A DNA stretch of 50,184 nt from NCBI GenBank assembly GCA_949288955.1, contig CASEMS010000009.1, positions 1 to 50,184 of the forward strand, given 5' to 3'. Below the pieces are notes generated by a model. It had not been told where the DNA came from. It saw only the letters and a program-made list of their open reading frames with translations, and made no database searches. The stretch is from an uncultured Lentisphaeraceae bacterium. Lineage in GTDB: Bacteria; Verrucomicrobiota; Kiritimatiellia; RFP12; DVOR01. Of this stretch, positions 15,622-25,217 are shown in pieces (position 1 is the stretch's first letter; each line of letters opens with the position of its first letter). A program made the position numbers and the translations under genes.

Positions 15622-17201
15622 GCGCCTCCCCGCCCCCCGACAAACCGCCCCGCAATCCGCCGCAAGGCGTTTTGGGCGTAGGCGCGCTCGTCAGCGTCGA
15701 GCACGAAACGCCAGGCCAAAGGCAGGAAGAGCGCCTCCGTGAGGGCTGTGGTCAGCAGGAGCCGCCAGAAGGAGGGCCCCAGCCACAGTTGCGGCAGGAG
15801 CCCTACCGCCCCGCACAGCGCCGTCAGCGCCACCACCGGCACCATCACCCCGAAGAGCCACGCCCGGGCGCCCATCCCCAGCAACCGCCGCGCGAAAAGC
15901 ACACGAATGCCGGAATTGAGCAGAAGATCGCCGATGAGCACGCCGCCAATCGCCCCATACACGCCGACCCCCATATGCGCACAGAACCACGCCACCGGAA
16001 CGACAAGAATATTGATGGCGCCCAACGTGGAATGATAGGCCGCGACCTTCCCGCTGGCGTTGATGATGATCATGTGTCCGTAGGAGCTGATGTCAATCAG
16101 GTAGATCAACAGCATACACCAGCAGAGGCCGATGGCATAATCCGGCGGCGTCTTCAGCCAGAGCCGCATGACCTCGGGTAATTCCAAGACCAAAGGCAAC
16201 ATGAAAACCAACGAGAGCAGGAGACCGAAGCGGCAGGCACGCAGGGCCATCCGCTTCATCTTGGGAAGATCGCCCTCGCCGAAGGCCGTAATAATCGCGG
16301 GCGAGAATGCACCAAAGAGCGCGGAGGCCAGGCTGGAGGCGTGGCTGTTCACAGATTGCGCGACGCCCATTGACGCGTTGGCATGGGGGCCGAACATTTT
16401 GTTGATCAGGATGGTGATTCCGTTGGTGCGCAACAATCCGCAAACCGCCCCAATCAATTGCCAGATGGCGTAGGCACCGACCTGCCGCAAATAAGCGAGG
16501 TCATACCAATAGCGCCAGCGCAGACGGCATTCGGGAAAGATGGCCATCGCCCGAAGGCAGATAATGGCCTGCGGCACGACGGAGAGCAGACAGGTCCAGA
16601 GCGCATAGCGCGCCAACCAATCACCCGGGTGCGTCACCATGTAATAAAGGAAGCAGACGTTGAAGGTGGTGGTGGCGAAGGAGTAAAGCGTCAGCTCGGC
16701 GATGTATTGCTTGGCCGTGTACATCGCAGTGAAGGGGACATTCACCATCCCCACGAATCCGGAGAGGCAGGCGAAGCGAAAGACCCAGCGGCACGCCTCG
16801 ATCCGGTCCGGCGGAATCGTCAGCCAATGCTCCACCGCCCACATCCCAATCGGATAACCAATCGTCATGAGCACGAGCGGCACCACGGTGTGGATGGAAA
16901 GCGCGGTGTTGAACCACCGACGGCCCTCCTCCAAGGAGTCCTCCACACCAGTCGCACCAACAGAGGCTTTCTTGGCTCGGCCCACGGCGATGGCATAGAA
17001 TCGGCTGATCGATCCGGCGAGCACGTTATTGATGAAGCTGATGAAGACCATCAGCGCGCCCACAACGGCGAACAGCCCATAGTCCACCTGCCCCAACGCC
17101 ATGAGCGCCCAACGCCCAACGAAGAGCCCGCAGACCAAGACAAACACGCTGCGGCCATAGGTGGCCACCACGTTAAGGATGATACGCCGGTTCTCGGTCA
17201 T
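15618..17201 (-). CDS. Polysaccharide flippase (Wzx/MATE-like, MOP superfamily)
   Basis: 527 residues with about 12-14 predicted membrane helices and few charged loops, the pattern of Wzx or PST transporters that move lipid-linked sugar units across the inner membrane. The N-terminal VVATYGRSVFVLVCGLFVG and following GQVDYGLFAVVGALMVF are typical of the family. ATG at 17201 overlaps the stop of the epimerase gene as ATGA; a longer start into that gene is less likely. Third of three overlapping minus-strand genes. GC content is lower than in neighbouring genes, as often seen in transferred surface-polysaccharide clusters. Confidence 0.85.
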   Translation of the reverse strand: MTENRRIILNVVATYGRSVFVLVCGLFVGRWALMALGQVDYGLFAVVGALMVFISFINNVLAGSISRFYAIAVGRAKKASVGATGVEDSLEEGRRWFNTALSIHTVVPLVLMTIGYPIGMWAVEHWLTIPPDRIEACRWVFRFACLSGFVGMVNVPFTAMYTAKQYIAELTLYSFATTTFNVCFLYYMVTHPGDWLARYALWTCLLSVVPQAIICLRAMAIFPECRLRWRYWYDLAYLRQVGAYAIWQLIGAVCGLLRTNGITILINKMFGPHANASMGVAQSVNSHASSLASALFGAFSPAIITAFGEGDLPKMKRMALRACRFGLLLSLVFMLPLVLELPEVMRLWLKTPPDYAIGLCWCMLLIYLIDISSYGHMIIINASGKVAAYHSTLGAINILVVPVAWFCAHMGVGVYGAIGGVLIGDLLLNSGIRVLFARRLLGMGARAWLFGVMVPVVALTALCGAVGLLPQLWLGPSFWRLLLTTALTEALFLPLAWRFVLDADERAYAQNALRRIAGRFVGGRGGA

Positions 17202-18331
17202 CGCCCACCCACCTGACGTAGAAGCCACCGAATGCCACGCACCGACAGACTCCGAGCCAACTTGGGATGACGAGCCATCTGATAATCCATCCGCTCACGC
17301 AACGAGAGGCCGCCCGGCATCGGCAACCCAAGCAACGCATCCACCCGCGCACCTTGGGCGAGCGCCCCTCCTTGGGGGCAACCCGCCCCCCGGGCTGCGG
17401 AGAGCTCTCGGGCCAAACACTCACGCAAAGGAACGAATCCGGATTGGGCAAGACCGGTCGCCGCCAAGATTTTGCGATTGTCCACCACGCGATCGTTCAT
17501 CTGGCTGTAACGAATCCAACGCTCATCCCCGCAACAACGAATGTAATCCTCTTCCGAGCACGTGGCGAATGAGGTTCCCAGCGTCTGGTGGAACACCTCG
17601 CCAATCTCCCGCCAAGCAAGCGATTCGCCCGTCGCAGCGAGAAAGGCCTCTCCATAAGCCTTGGGATTGAGCACCAGTTTGGCGACCAATCGTGCGACAT
17701 CCTGCCCGAAAGTCATGGTTGTGCGGCACTGCGCCATCCGTTCGGGCAATGCAATGGGGCGGTTCGTCGCGGCGCGCCAAAGCAATGTCCCGCGCGGATA
17801 GTCCGCCAATTGGAAGCGTGTCCGGTCAAAGGCGATGGAGGGGCGGATGATGGTCCAGACTTGGTCAGGATGGCGTTCCCCTGCGGCACGCAAGGCATCC
17901 TCCTGACGTGCCTTGGCCAAAGGATAGGCATCGGTTCGGAGGAAGGCCTCGTCCCGCCCCACACAAGCCTCCAGCAACCGCGGGGAATCCTCCCGAAGTG
18001 GCACAGAACGGGCACGATCGAAATACGCATGGACCGCGAACGAGGAAAAGAAAAGATAGTGTGCGGAAGCTCCCAACAACCACTCCACGCGGTCATGGAA
18101 GGCCTCCGTCCCATAAATCATGAAGTCCACGATCGCGTCAGGCCGTATCTGCCTCACGCAATCACGCAGGAACCCCAAATCCTGCGCGTTGCCATGCACA
18201 AACCGCACCGTCCCGACGTGGTCGCGCGGCTGTCGTGAAGTAACAAAGACCTGATGGCCATCCTGCTCCAAGAAGGGCGGGAGGTAACGCCCGATGACCC
18301 CCGTCCCACCAAGCAAAAGGACTCGGCTCAT
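17198..18331 (-). CDS. NAD-dependent epimerase/dehydratase (extended SDR)
   Basis: 377 residues. A Rossmann fold is shown by LLGGTGVIGRYL at 6-17 (GxxGxxG) and the downstream FSSFAVHAYF and AYPLAKARQED segments, which hold the active-site Ser and the Tyr...Lys pair with a Tyr-Pro-Leu-Ala-Lys spacing. It probably modifies a nucleotide-activated sugar for the flippase substrate; the exact sugar cannot be told. The start codon overlaps the TPP enzyme stop (ATGA), and its own stop overlaps the flippase start in the same way, so the three form one translationally coupled operon. Confidence 0.82.
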   Translation of the reverse strand: MSRVLLLGGTGVIGRYLPPFLEQDGHQVFVTSRQPRDHVGTVRFVHGNAQDLGFLRDCVRQIRPDAIVDFMIYGTEAFHDRVEWLLGASAHYLFFSSFAVHAYFDRARSVPLREDSPRLLEACVGRDEAFLRTDAYPLAKARQEDALRAAGERHPDQVWTIIRPSIAFDRTRFQLADYPRGTLLWRAATNRPIALPERMAQCRTTMTFGQDVARLVAKLVLNPKAYGEAFLAATGESLAWREIGEVFHQTLGTSFATCSEEDYIRCCGDERWIRYSQMNDRVVDNRKILAATGLAQSGFVPLRECLARELSAARGAGCPQGGALAQGARVDALLGLPMPGGLSLRERMDYQMARHPKLARSLSVRGIRWLLRQVGGR

Positions 18332-20085
18332 TTGAGCACCCGTTTCAGGACATCCTTCACGCCCTGCGGAAGCACGGCCGAGACGGCCTCGCGCGCGGTG
18401 GTCTGATGAGGCACCAAGGTATTGATGAGGCGGTGCGCCTCCGACTCATCCTCCGTCCGCGTGAAACACTCCAACACCAACGAACGGTCGGAATCGCCGA
18501 GGAACCAGGGCAATGCCTCATCGAGCGCCTCCTTGCTGTCCGCCGCGCGATAGCCAAGCCCAAGGTCGGTGGCATAGTGACGCACTAGGTCGCGCGACTG
18601 ATTGGCGAAGTGTCCGTCCGCGGCCATATAGGTTGCCGTCTCAGGGCCGAAGCGATTGGCCGCGTGATTGTAGAGGTGGAACTCCGCGCCGGCGGCGTTG
18701 TTCACCAAAAGAATGCGGAGGTTTTTCCCCACATGGCGGTTGCCGAGCGCGTTCAGGTCATAGAAGAAAGCCAGGTCGCCCACCACCGCGAAGAAGCGTT
18801 TGCCCGGGGAGGCCAACGACGCGCCCAGCACCGTCGAGACGATCCCATCGATGCCAAAGCCGCCCACGTTGCAGGCGCTTTCCACGCCGGCGGGGAGCGG
18901 AAAGAGGTTCCAGGAGCGCAGACTGTTGAGGATGCCCAGATGCACCGCGCAACCCGCCGGCAACTCCGGCGTGATCCGTTGCGCCAGCCACGGATTCGAG
19001 AAGGGCAGTTCGGGGATTCGCGCCCGCAACGCCGCGTCCTCCGCGTGCCATGCCTGCGCGATGGGCGAGGGTTCCACCCCGGCCTGCGCGCCCTCGGGCA
19101 CATAATGACGGAAGAAGACCGCCTCCGGCATCTCGAAGACCGCCGTCAGCTTGCCCATCAGGTCGCGCGCCTCACCATCCTCGCTGACGCGCCAAACCTC
19201 CTTGGCCCGCCCAAGCGCCAACGCGGGGTAATCCCCCGACACCTCTCCGATATGGATGAGCACCTCCGGGAACAGAGCCTTGTGCTCCGCCGCCCAACCA
19301 CCTTGGGAGAGCAAGAAGGAACCATGCACCGCGCTCGGCCCGGCATAACCGCTCGTGTGGTCGACGAAAACCGCCGCATCGTACACCTTCGCGAAGGCCT
19401 CGATGGCCGCCGTCTCCGCCTCCGTGAACCGACGGTGCGCACCGATGCGCACCCCCACCCGTCCCTGCGGCAGTTCCGGCCACGCCGCGTCCGTCGGCAT
19501 CACTTGGCGGATGACGCGCACGGCGGGCAGTTCCTTTACCGAAAAGTCCCCGGAATAGTGCGTCTCCAGGTTGATGTGCGCAGGGCCGCCGCCATGCCGC
19601 GTCAAGGCGATGAGCGCCTTGTTCACCGCCTGTGCGCACGCCGCCGCGTCGGCATCCGTGGCCGGTACCGGGCACTGCACGGAGCACCGCACCGCATCGG
19701 AAGGCGGAGCGGTGCGGTCGGTCATCTGCGGGGAAAGATTGCCAAGGCGCGCAATCGGCTGGGAGGAGGTCACCGCCAGAATCGGCAACTTACGGTAATA
19801 GGCCTCCGTCAGGCCAGGGAGATAATTGCGACTGGAGGTCGCCCCCGTGCACGAAAGCACCACAGGCTCCCCGGACTCCGCCGCCATCCCACAGGCCAAA
19901 TAGGCCGCATGGCGCTCATCCACCGCGGAGAAGACCTCGAAGAAGGGGTCTTGCTGCACGCTCCACACAACGTTCACATTGGTCGCGCCCGGGGAGGCCA
20001 CCACGCGCCGGATGCCCTTGGCCTTCAGAAGCGCCACCAGAATCTGGACGTTGCGCTCAGAGGAATAGAAATAACGCCGCTCCAT
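18328..20085 (-). CDS. MenD-like thiamine-pyrophosphate enzyme
   Basis: 585 residues with the three-part TPP fold. The N-terminal VVASPGATNVNVVW and DERHAAYLACGMA (Glu 57, the residue expected to activate the cofactor) are MenD-like. The TPP motif appears late as VGDLAFFYDLNALG followed by LLVNNAAGAEF. No menaquinone genes are nearby, and the overlapping epimerase and flippase point to surface-glycan building-block synthesis, perhaps decarboxylation of a 2-oxo acid and addition to an activated acceptor. Its GGAGGG ribosome site precedes the ATG at 20085. 176 nt with no gene separate it from the F420-type oxidoreductase. Confidence 0.8.
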   Translation of the reverse strand: MERRYFYSSERNVQILVALLKAKGIRRVVASPGATNVNVVWSVQQDPFFEVFSAVDERHAAYLACGMAAESGEPVVLSCTGATSSRNYLPGLTEAYYRKLPILAVTSSQPIARLGNLSPQMTDRTAPPSDAVRCSVQCPVPATDADAAACAQAVNKALIALTRHGGGPAHINLETHYSGDFSVKELPAVRVIRQVMPTDAAWPELPQGRVGVRIGAHRRFTEAETAAIEAFAKVYDAAVFVDHTSGYAGPSAVHGSFLLSQGGWAAEHKALFPEVLIHIGEVSGDYPALALGRAKEVWRVSEDGEARDLMGKLTAVFEMPEAVFFRHYVPEGAQAGVEPSPIAQAWHAEDAALRARIPELPFSNPWLAQRITPELPAGCAVHLGILNSLRSWNLFPLPAGVESACNVGGFGIDGIVSTVLGASLASPGKRFFAVVGDLAFFYDLNALGNRHVGKNLRILLVNNAAGAEFHLYNHAANRFGPETATYMAADGHFANQSRDLVRHYATDLGLGYRAADSKEALDEALPWFLGDSDRSLVLECFTRTEDESEAHRLINTLVPHQTTAREAVSAVLPQGVKDVLKRVLK

Positions 20086-20261
20086 CGTCGTCCCTCCGGT
20101 CAGGGGGTGGCAGAGAGGGACGCCGGCCCAAAAAAAGGGCAGGCGGGGCCGGTGGGGCAGGTGGCGCAGGGATAAGGCGCAGACGAGGCGGGGTCAGAGG
20201 GGCAACGCATGAGGGCCTCCTTTAGGCAGCTGCCGGGAGGGTTACGCAGTCTGGCAAATAA
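20086..20261. other. Gap with no gene seen
   Basis: GC-rich spacer between the oxidoreductase stop and the TPP enzyme start. I see no promoter of the extended -10 type and no terminator with a T-run, so read-through from the upstream gene is plausible. Confidence 0.4.
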
Positions 20262-21479
20262 CTACTTGCCCCCCCCCCGATTTGCGAACAACGTGTCGCA
20301 CGCCGCGGTCAGACGGCGGGCTTTGGAAAGAGCGCGGCGGGCCATCCAGATCGGCCAGGGGCCGCGCAGGGCGCGGCGGGTGGCGCGGGCGAGCGGCACG
20401 TCGCGGAAGTGGGCCATGAACCACGCGCGGCCGCGGTGGGCGGGCGCGGGGGCCGAATAAAAGGGGTTGGCGCGGAAGGCCTCGTCCGTCGGCAGCGGAC
20501 GGCATTCCAGGCGGGGGGCGATGGCGTCGAGCGCGGCACGCCCGCGCTCGGTGTGGGCGGCGACAACGGAGACGCCCGTGGGGCCGTCCCACTCCGGGCA
20601 GAGCCGCTCGGCGCCCCAGAGATCGCCGATGGTGAGATCCGCGCCGCTGGCGCCGCCCTTGGCCACGCAACGCGCACAGCTGGGGCGCGAGCAGAGGAAG
20701 CCGAAGAAGGCGGCGGCGTAGGGCGTCGCGTTGAAGGGCTCCCCGCCCTCGCGCCCGTCGGCCAACGCCCAGGCGAAGCGCCCACTACGCCACGAGCCGC
20801 CGTCGCGCTTGCCGCGGAAACAGACCGTCCGCGGACGCTCGCCCAGGCGCGCGGACAGCTCGCGCACCGCGGCCGCCCAGACCGCCGGGCTGGGGGCGCT
20901 GTGGCAGACGATCTCGACGGCAAGGAGGTTGGGCTCGGGGCGGCCGAGGAAACGGCGGAGGCCGGCAATCTGGCAGGGCGTGCCGCTGTAGAGCACGCGG
21001 CGGCCGGCGCGGAGCGCGGCGCGAGCCTCGCGGAAGGTGCCGCGCGGGTCGCTCTGCACATACTTGGAGCCGCGCATGGCCGCGAGCCCCGCCTCGTCCT
21101 CCGCGTCGGCATGGATGGCGGTGAGCCCGGGCGACTCCAGCACAACGCCGAAGACCACGCCCCCCGCCGCGAGCACGGGCCGCGCCAACTCGGTGAAGAG
21201 CCCGCCTGAGGCGCTGGCCAAGCGCAAATCGACATCCCGCGTCCGCGCGGCGAAGCAGGCCGGCGCGGGGTCGGCCCCGCCGGGATGGAGGACGGGGCAG
21301 ACGCGCGCGCACGCGCCGCAACGCACGCACTTGGCCGCGTCGATCGCCGGGCGCAGAAACCCCTCGGCGTCGGCGGCCATCGCGATGGCGTCGCGCGGGC
21401 AGACGGCCACGCAGGCCGTGCACCCCGTGCAGGCCGCGCGCTCCGACAACCCCGGCGGCGTCTCATCCCAATTCCTCAT
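20262..21479 (-). CDS. Coenzyme F420 hydrogenase/dehydrogenase beta-subunit family protein
   Basis: 405 residues. Two [4Fe-4S] motifs lie at the N-terminus, CTGCTACVAVCP (Cys 17-27) and CVRCGACARVCP (Cys 51-61), followed by the FrhB-type domain (SGTPCQIAGLRRFL, VCHSAPSP, GADLTIGDLWG). In bacteria such proteins often sit in exopolysaccharide clusters beside pyruvyl transferases; the reaction is uncertain, possibly flavin-dependent reduction of a sugar or polyprenyl precursor. ATG at 21479 is chosen because the -10 box ends 9 nt upstream, which would leave an in-frame ATG at 21488 untranscribed. A run of ten Gs near the 3' end encodes the last glycines and is prone to frameshift. Confidence 0.75.
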   Translation of the reverse strand: MRNWDETPPGLSERAACTGCTACVAVCPRDAIAMAADAEGFLRPAIDAAKCVRCGACARVCPVLHPGGADPAPACFAARTRDVDLRLASASGGLFTELARPVLAAGGVVFGVVLESPGLTAIHADAEDEAGLAAMRGSKYVQSDPRGTFREARAALRAGRRVLYSGTPCQIAGLRRFLGRPEPNLLAVEIVCHSAPSPAVWAAAVRELSARLGERPRTVCFRGKRDGGSWRSGRFAWALADGREGGEPFNATPYAAAFFGFLCSRPSCARCVAKGGASGADLTIGDLWGAERLCPEWDGPTGVSVVAAHTERGRAALDAIAPRLECRPLPTDEAFRANPFYSAPAPAHRGRAWFMAHFRDVPLARATRRALRGPWPIWMARRALSKARRLTAACDTLFANRGGGK

Positions 21480-21488
21480 GATGGGCAT

Positions 21489-21497
21489 AGTATACCA
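21489..21497 (-). promoter_or_regulatory. Extended -10 promoter, apparently leaderless transcript
   Basis: TGgTATACT on the minus strand. The expected start site lies within a few bases of the ATG at 21479. Confidence 0.6.
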
Positions 21498-21606
21498 CAC
21501 CGCCGCCCCCACGGGAAACACCCCCTCCTCCCCCACGGATCCACCGCCGAGGCGGGGAGGGGCGACGGCGGGATGAGGAAAAGGTGGCGTGACTTTTCGA
21601 GGGTTT

Positions 21607-21621
21607 GGGGGCGGCGCCCCC
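21607..21621. repeat. Tight hairpin of the 11592 type
   Basis: GGGGGC-GGC-GCCCCC. Same stem and loop length as 11592-11606, followed in both cases by CAT and C-rich DNA. Confidence 0.6.
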
Positions 21622-21692
21622 ATCCCCACGAGGCCTCCCCCCCTTTTCCCCTCCCACATCCTCGTTTTCCCCCTCCCACATCCCCTTTCCCA

Positions 21693-21757
21693 CGACTCAG
21701 CCGCCATCTCCCCCTGCGTCGGCGGCTACCTCTCCGAGACTCAGCCGCCGAGCAGGG
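21693..21757. repeat. 22-bp repeat family, locus B
   Basis: Three units with ACTCAGCCGCC, GTCGGCGGCTACCTCTC and ACTCAGCCGCCGA cores, 21-23 bp apart, between divergent promoters. Confidence 0.7.
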
Positions 21758-21779
21758 CTGCCCGATGGCGGAGGTTTTG

Positions 21780-21788
21780 TGGTATACT
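21780..21788 (+). promoter_or_regulatory. Extended -10 promoter of the RpiB-SHMT gene
   Basis: TGgTATACT, 28 nt before the ATG. AAAGGAG at 21805-21811 is the ribosome site. Confidence 0.65.
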
Positions 21789-21816
21789 GGCGGCACATCC
21801 CATGAAAGGAGTTGGC

Positions 21817-23502
21817 ATGAGCACGATTGCGATTGGGTGCGACCACGCGGGCGTGGCGTTGAAGGCCACGTTGGTGGCTTATCTGAAGGAACGCGGGCTG
21901 GAGGTGCTGGACGTGGGCTCGTTCGACGCGGCGGCGGCGGATGATTACACGGACTTCGCCGTGCCCGTCTGCGAGGCGGTGCTGGAGGGGCGCGCGGAGA
22001 AGGGCGTGCTGCTCTGCACCACCGGCATCGGCATGAGCATCGTGGCCAACCGCTTCACCGGCATCCGCGCGGCGATCGTCACCGACGAGGCCGTGGCCAA
22101 GCTCTCCCGCGAGCACAACGACGCGAACGTGGTCATCCTCTCCGCGCGCGCGCTCGACGCCCAGGCCGCCCAGCGCGCGTTGGGCGTCTGGCTGAAAACG
22201 CCCTTTTCCGGGGCCGAGCGGCACGTGCGCCGCCTGGCGAAATGCGACCGCGCCGGCCGCCTGGCGGAGGCCTCCCTCCTGGCCCAGGCCGACCCCGAGG
22301 TCCACGCCGCCATCGTCGCCCAGACGGAGCAGGAGGACACGACGATCAACCTCATCGCCTCCGAGAACTACACCTCCGCCGCCGTGCGCGAGGCCCAGGG
22401 CTCCGTCCTCACCAACAAGTACGCCGAGGGCTACCCCGGCAAACGCTGGTACAGCGGGTGCCTGCCCGTGGACGCGGTGGAGCGCCTGGCCATCGCCCGC
22501 GTGAAGGAGCTCTTCGGCGCGGAGGCCGCGAACGTCCAGCCCCACTGCGGCAGCGCGGCCAACATGGCCGTCTACAACGCCGTCTTGGAGCCGGGGGACA
22601 CGATCCTCTCCATGAGCCTGGACCAGGGCGGGCACCTCAGCCACGGCTCCCCGGTGAACTTCTCCGGCAAGCTCTACCACATCGTCCCCTACCCGCTGAG
22701 CCGCGAGACGGAGCGGCTGGACTACGACGCCATCGAGGCCCTCGCCGAGGAGGCCCGCCCCAAGCTGATCCTCGCCGGCGCCTCCGCCTATCCGCGGACG
22801 ATCGACTTCGCGCGCTTCCGCGCCATCGCCGACAAGGTGGGCGCCTACCTGATGGTGGACATGGCGCACATCGCCGGCCTCGTCGCCGGTGGCGTCCATC
22901 CCTCCCCCGTGCCTTACGCGGACTTCGTCACCTCCACCACGCACAAGACGCTCCGCGGCCCGCGCGGCGGCCTGATCCTCTGCAAGGCGCAGTACGAGGC
23001 CGCCATCAACAAGAGCGTCTTCCCCGGCCTCCAGGGCGGGCCATTGGAGAACGTCATCGCCGCCAAGGCCGTCTGCTTCCGCGAGTGGCTCCACCGCGAC
23101 GCCCACGCCTACGCCCAGCGCATCGTGGACAACGCGCAGGCGCTGGCGGGCGTGCTCCAGGAGGCCGGCTTCCGCCTCGTCTCCGGCGGCACGGACAACC
23201 ACCTCTTCCTGGTGGACGTGAAGGCCGCCGGGCTGACGGGCAAGGTGGCCGCCGCCGCGCTCGACGCCGCCGGTATCGTCTGCAACAAGAACACCATCCC
23301 CTACGACACGGAAAGCCCCTTCGTCACCTCCGGCATCCGCATCGGCACCGCCGCCGTCACCACGCGCGGCATGGGCGAGGCCGAGATGAAGACGCTCGGC
23401 GGTTGGATCGCCGAGGTGCTCCGCGCACCCGAGGACGCCGCCCTCCAGGCCCGCATCCGCGAATCGGCCAAGGCGCTCGCCGCGGCCTTCCCCGTCCCGT
23501 GA
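21817..23502 (+). CDS. Fusion of ribose-5-phosphate isomerase B and serine hydroxymethyltransferase
   Basis: 561 residues holding two complete enzymes. Residues 1-145 are RpiB (GCDHAG at 7-12, active-site Cys 67 in [10 protein letters not shown]), which interconverts ribose and ribulose 5-phosphate. Residues from about 150 are SHMT ([32 protein letters not shown] with PLP Lys 377), which makes glycine and 5,10-methylene-THF from serine. There is no stop or frameshift between them, and both active sites look intact. Start ATG 21817 is set by AAAGGAG 5 nt upstream. Both products feed purine synthesis, which may explain joining them. The next gene starts in its stop codon (TGATG). Confidence 0.92.
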   Translation: MSTIAIGCDHAGVALKATLVAYLKERGLEVLDVGSFDAAAADDYTDFAVPVCEAVLEGRAEKGVLLCTTGIGMSIVANRFTGIRAAIVTDEAVAKLSREHNDANVVILSARALDAQAAQRALGVWLKTPFSGAERHVRRLAKCDRAGRLAEASLLAQADPEVHAAIVAQTEQEDTTINLIASENYTSAAVREAQGSVLTNKYAEGYPGKRWYSGCLPVDAVERLAIARVKELFGAEAANVQPHCGSAANMAVYNAVLEPGDTILSMSLDQGGHLSHGSPVNFSGKLYHIVPYPLSRETERLDYDAIEALAEEARPKLILAGASAYPRTIDFARFRAIADKVGAYLMVDMAHIAGLVAGGVHPSPVPYADFVTSTTHKTLRGPRGGLILCKAQYEAAINKSVFPGLQGGPLENVIAAKAVCFREWLHRDAHAYAQRIVDNAQALAGVLQEAGFRLVSGGTDNHLFLVDVKAAGLTGKVAAAALDAAGIVCNKNTIPYDTESPFVTSGIRIGTAAVTTRGMGEAEMKTLGGWIAEVLRAPEDAALQARIRESAKALAAAFPVP

Positions 23503-23957
23503 TGAGCCGCCGACGCAGAAGGCCGCGGAGGCCCAACCGCAAGGTCAGCCTCCTGGTCACGCTCGCCGCCGTGGCGGGCGTGGCCATCGGCTTCGCCTTC
23601 GGCAACCTGGGCCGCGAGGCCAAACTGCCCGGCGAGGCCATCCGCACGGACGACGCCACCGGCCATTGGACGCGACACGCCGAGCCGACCGCCGACGTCA
23701 ATGCCGAGATCCTCACCAACACCCGCATCCGCCTGGTCATGCAGGCCCTGCCCACCTACGCCCTTCTCAACGCCGGCGAGCTGCCCGCCACCCTCGACGC
23801 CCTCGTCTCCGACGGCCTCCTGGGCAAGGACGCCGTGCGCGACGGCTGGGACCGCCCGCTGATCTACACCCTCGACGCGGAGGAAGGCGTCTTCGCCGTC
23901 CGCTCCCTCGGCCCCGACGGCGTGCCCTCCGAGGACGACATCCCGCGGGAGGAGTGA
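23502..23957 (+). CDS. Anchored protein with type II pseudopilin-like C-terminus
   Basis: 151 residues. A basic start ([14 protein letters not shown]), a single membrane helix near 15-33, then a periplasmic part. The last 40 residues (DGWDRPLIYTLDAEEG, SLGPDGVPSEDDI) match the end of GspG/PulG major pseudopilins, where this loop binds calcium. The N-terminal prepilin cleavage site is not evident, so it is unlikely to be a true pilin. The start overlaps the upstream stop by 1 nt, and the phosphodiesterase starts 3 nt after its end, so it is mid-operon. Confidence 0.7.
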   Translation: MSRRRRRPRRPNRKVSLLVTLAAVAGVAIGFAFGNLGREAKLPGEAIRTDDATGHWTRHAEPTADVNAEILTNTRIRLVMQALPTYALLNAGELPATLDALVSDGLLGKDAVRDGWDRPLIYTLDAEEGVFAVRSLGPDGVPSEDDIPREE

Positions 23958-23960
23958 GCC

Positions 23961-25202
23961 ATGCGCAGGATTCTCGTCCTCTCCGTCGCCGCGCTGGGCG
24001 CGGATCTGCTCCGCCGCCACGGCGTGACGGCCCTCGCCGGGCTCCCCGTCCGCCCGATGGCCCCCGCCGCGCCCGCCGTGACCTGCGTGGCGCAGGCCAC
24101 GCTCCGCACCGCGCTCCCCCCCGCCGCCCACGGCATCCCCGCCAACGGCCTCTACCTGCGCGACACCTTCCAGAGCCAGTTCTGGTGCCAATCCGCCCGC
24201 CTCGTCAAGGGCCCGCGCGTCTGGGAGCGCCTCCGGGCGCGCGGCGGCCGCGTGGGGGTCTACTTCTTCCAGCAATCCCTCGGCGAGGCGGCGGACGAGA
24301 TCGTCTCCCCCGCCCCCATCCACACCCACGGCGGCGGCATGATCATGGCCACCTACCAGCGACCCGACCGCGTGCTCGGCGTGGACAACCCCGTCGCCCT
24401 CTGGCGTTACTGGGGGCCCCTCGCCCACCCCAAAGTCGGGCGCGGCATCGCCCACGCGCTGGCCGGGCGCATCCGCCGCGGCGACGCCCCCGAGCTGATG
24501 CTCGCCTATCTCCCCACCCTCGACTACGAGCTCCAGCGCCACGGCAACGCCCACCCCAAGGTCGCCGCCAGCCTCCGCGAGCTCGCCGCGCAGGTCGACC
24601 TCCTGGCCGCCGCCGCCCGCGAGCATGGCTACGCCCTCGCGATCGCGGGGGACTACGCCATCACCGACGTGACCGGCACCGTCGCCTTCCCCAACCGCGC
24701 CCTCCGCGCCGCCGGCCTCTTCGCCACGCGCCCCATCCGCGCCATGCGCTACCCCGACTTCTACCGCTCCCGCGCCCTCGCCCTGCCCGACCACCAGACC
24801 GCCCCCGTCTGGTGCGCCGACCCCGAGGCCCGCGAACGCGCCCGCGACGTCCTCGCCGCCCTCCCCGAGGTCGAGGCCGTCCGCCCCGGCATCGGCGGCG
24901 CGGACTGGGAGCTCGTCGCCAAGCCCGGCTGCTGGTTCGCCTGGCCTTGGTGGGAGGACCCGCGCGAGGCGCCCGACTTCGCCACCCACGTGGACATCCA
25001 CAACAAGCCCGGCTTCGATCCCTGCGAGCTCTTCTTCGGCCGCAACCCCTTCCACTGCTCCGCCGACGTCACGCGCGTCCGCGGCACCCACGGCCGCGCC
25101 GACGCGCCCGTCGCCGTCGCCGCCGACCCCGGCCTCGGGCTGGAGGCACCGGACGCCCTCGCCTTCGCCCAACGCCTCAAAGCCCTGCTCGACGACGCAT
25201 GA
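23961..25202 (+). CDS. Alkaline-phosphatase superfamily phosphodiesterase/pyrophosphatase
   Basis: 413 residues. The pattern fits PF01663 (type I phosphodiesterase/nucleotide pyrophosphatase): a likely nucleophile Thr in APAVTCVAQATL (near 36), metal-binding Asp and His in LPTLDYELQRHG (about 190), GDYAI (about 225) and the late HGR segment. No signal peptide is visible, so it may act in the cytoplasm. Substrate unknown; nucleotide sugars or phospho-ester lipids are possible. It ends 15 nt before a strong terminator. Confidence 0.78.
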   Translation: MRRILVLSVAALGADLLRRHGVTALAGLPVRPMAPAAPAVTCVAQATLRTALPPAAHGIPANGLYLRDTFQSQFWCQSARLVKGPRVWERLRARGGRVGVYFFQQSLGEAADEIVSPAPIHTHGGGMIMATYQRPDRVLGVDNPVALWRYWGPLAHPKVGRGIAHALAGRIRRGDAPELMLAYLPTLDYELQRHGNAHPKVAASLRELAAQVDLLAAAAREHGYALAIAGDYAITDVTGTVAFPNRALRAAGLFATRPIRAMRYPDFYRSRALALPDHQTAPVWCADPEARERARDVLAALPEVEAVRPGIGGADWELVAKPGCWFAWPWWEDPREAPDFATHVDIHNKPGFDPCELFFGRNPFHCSADVTRVRGTHGRADAPVAVAADPGLGLEAPDALAFAQRLKALLDDA

Positions 25203-25217
25203 GCCGCGCCAAACGAC

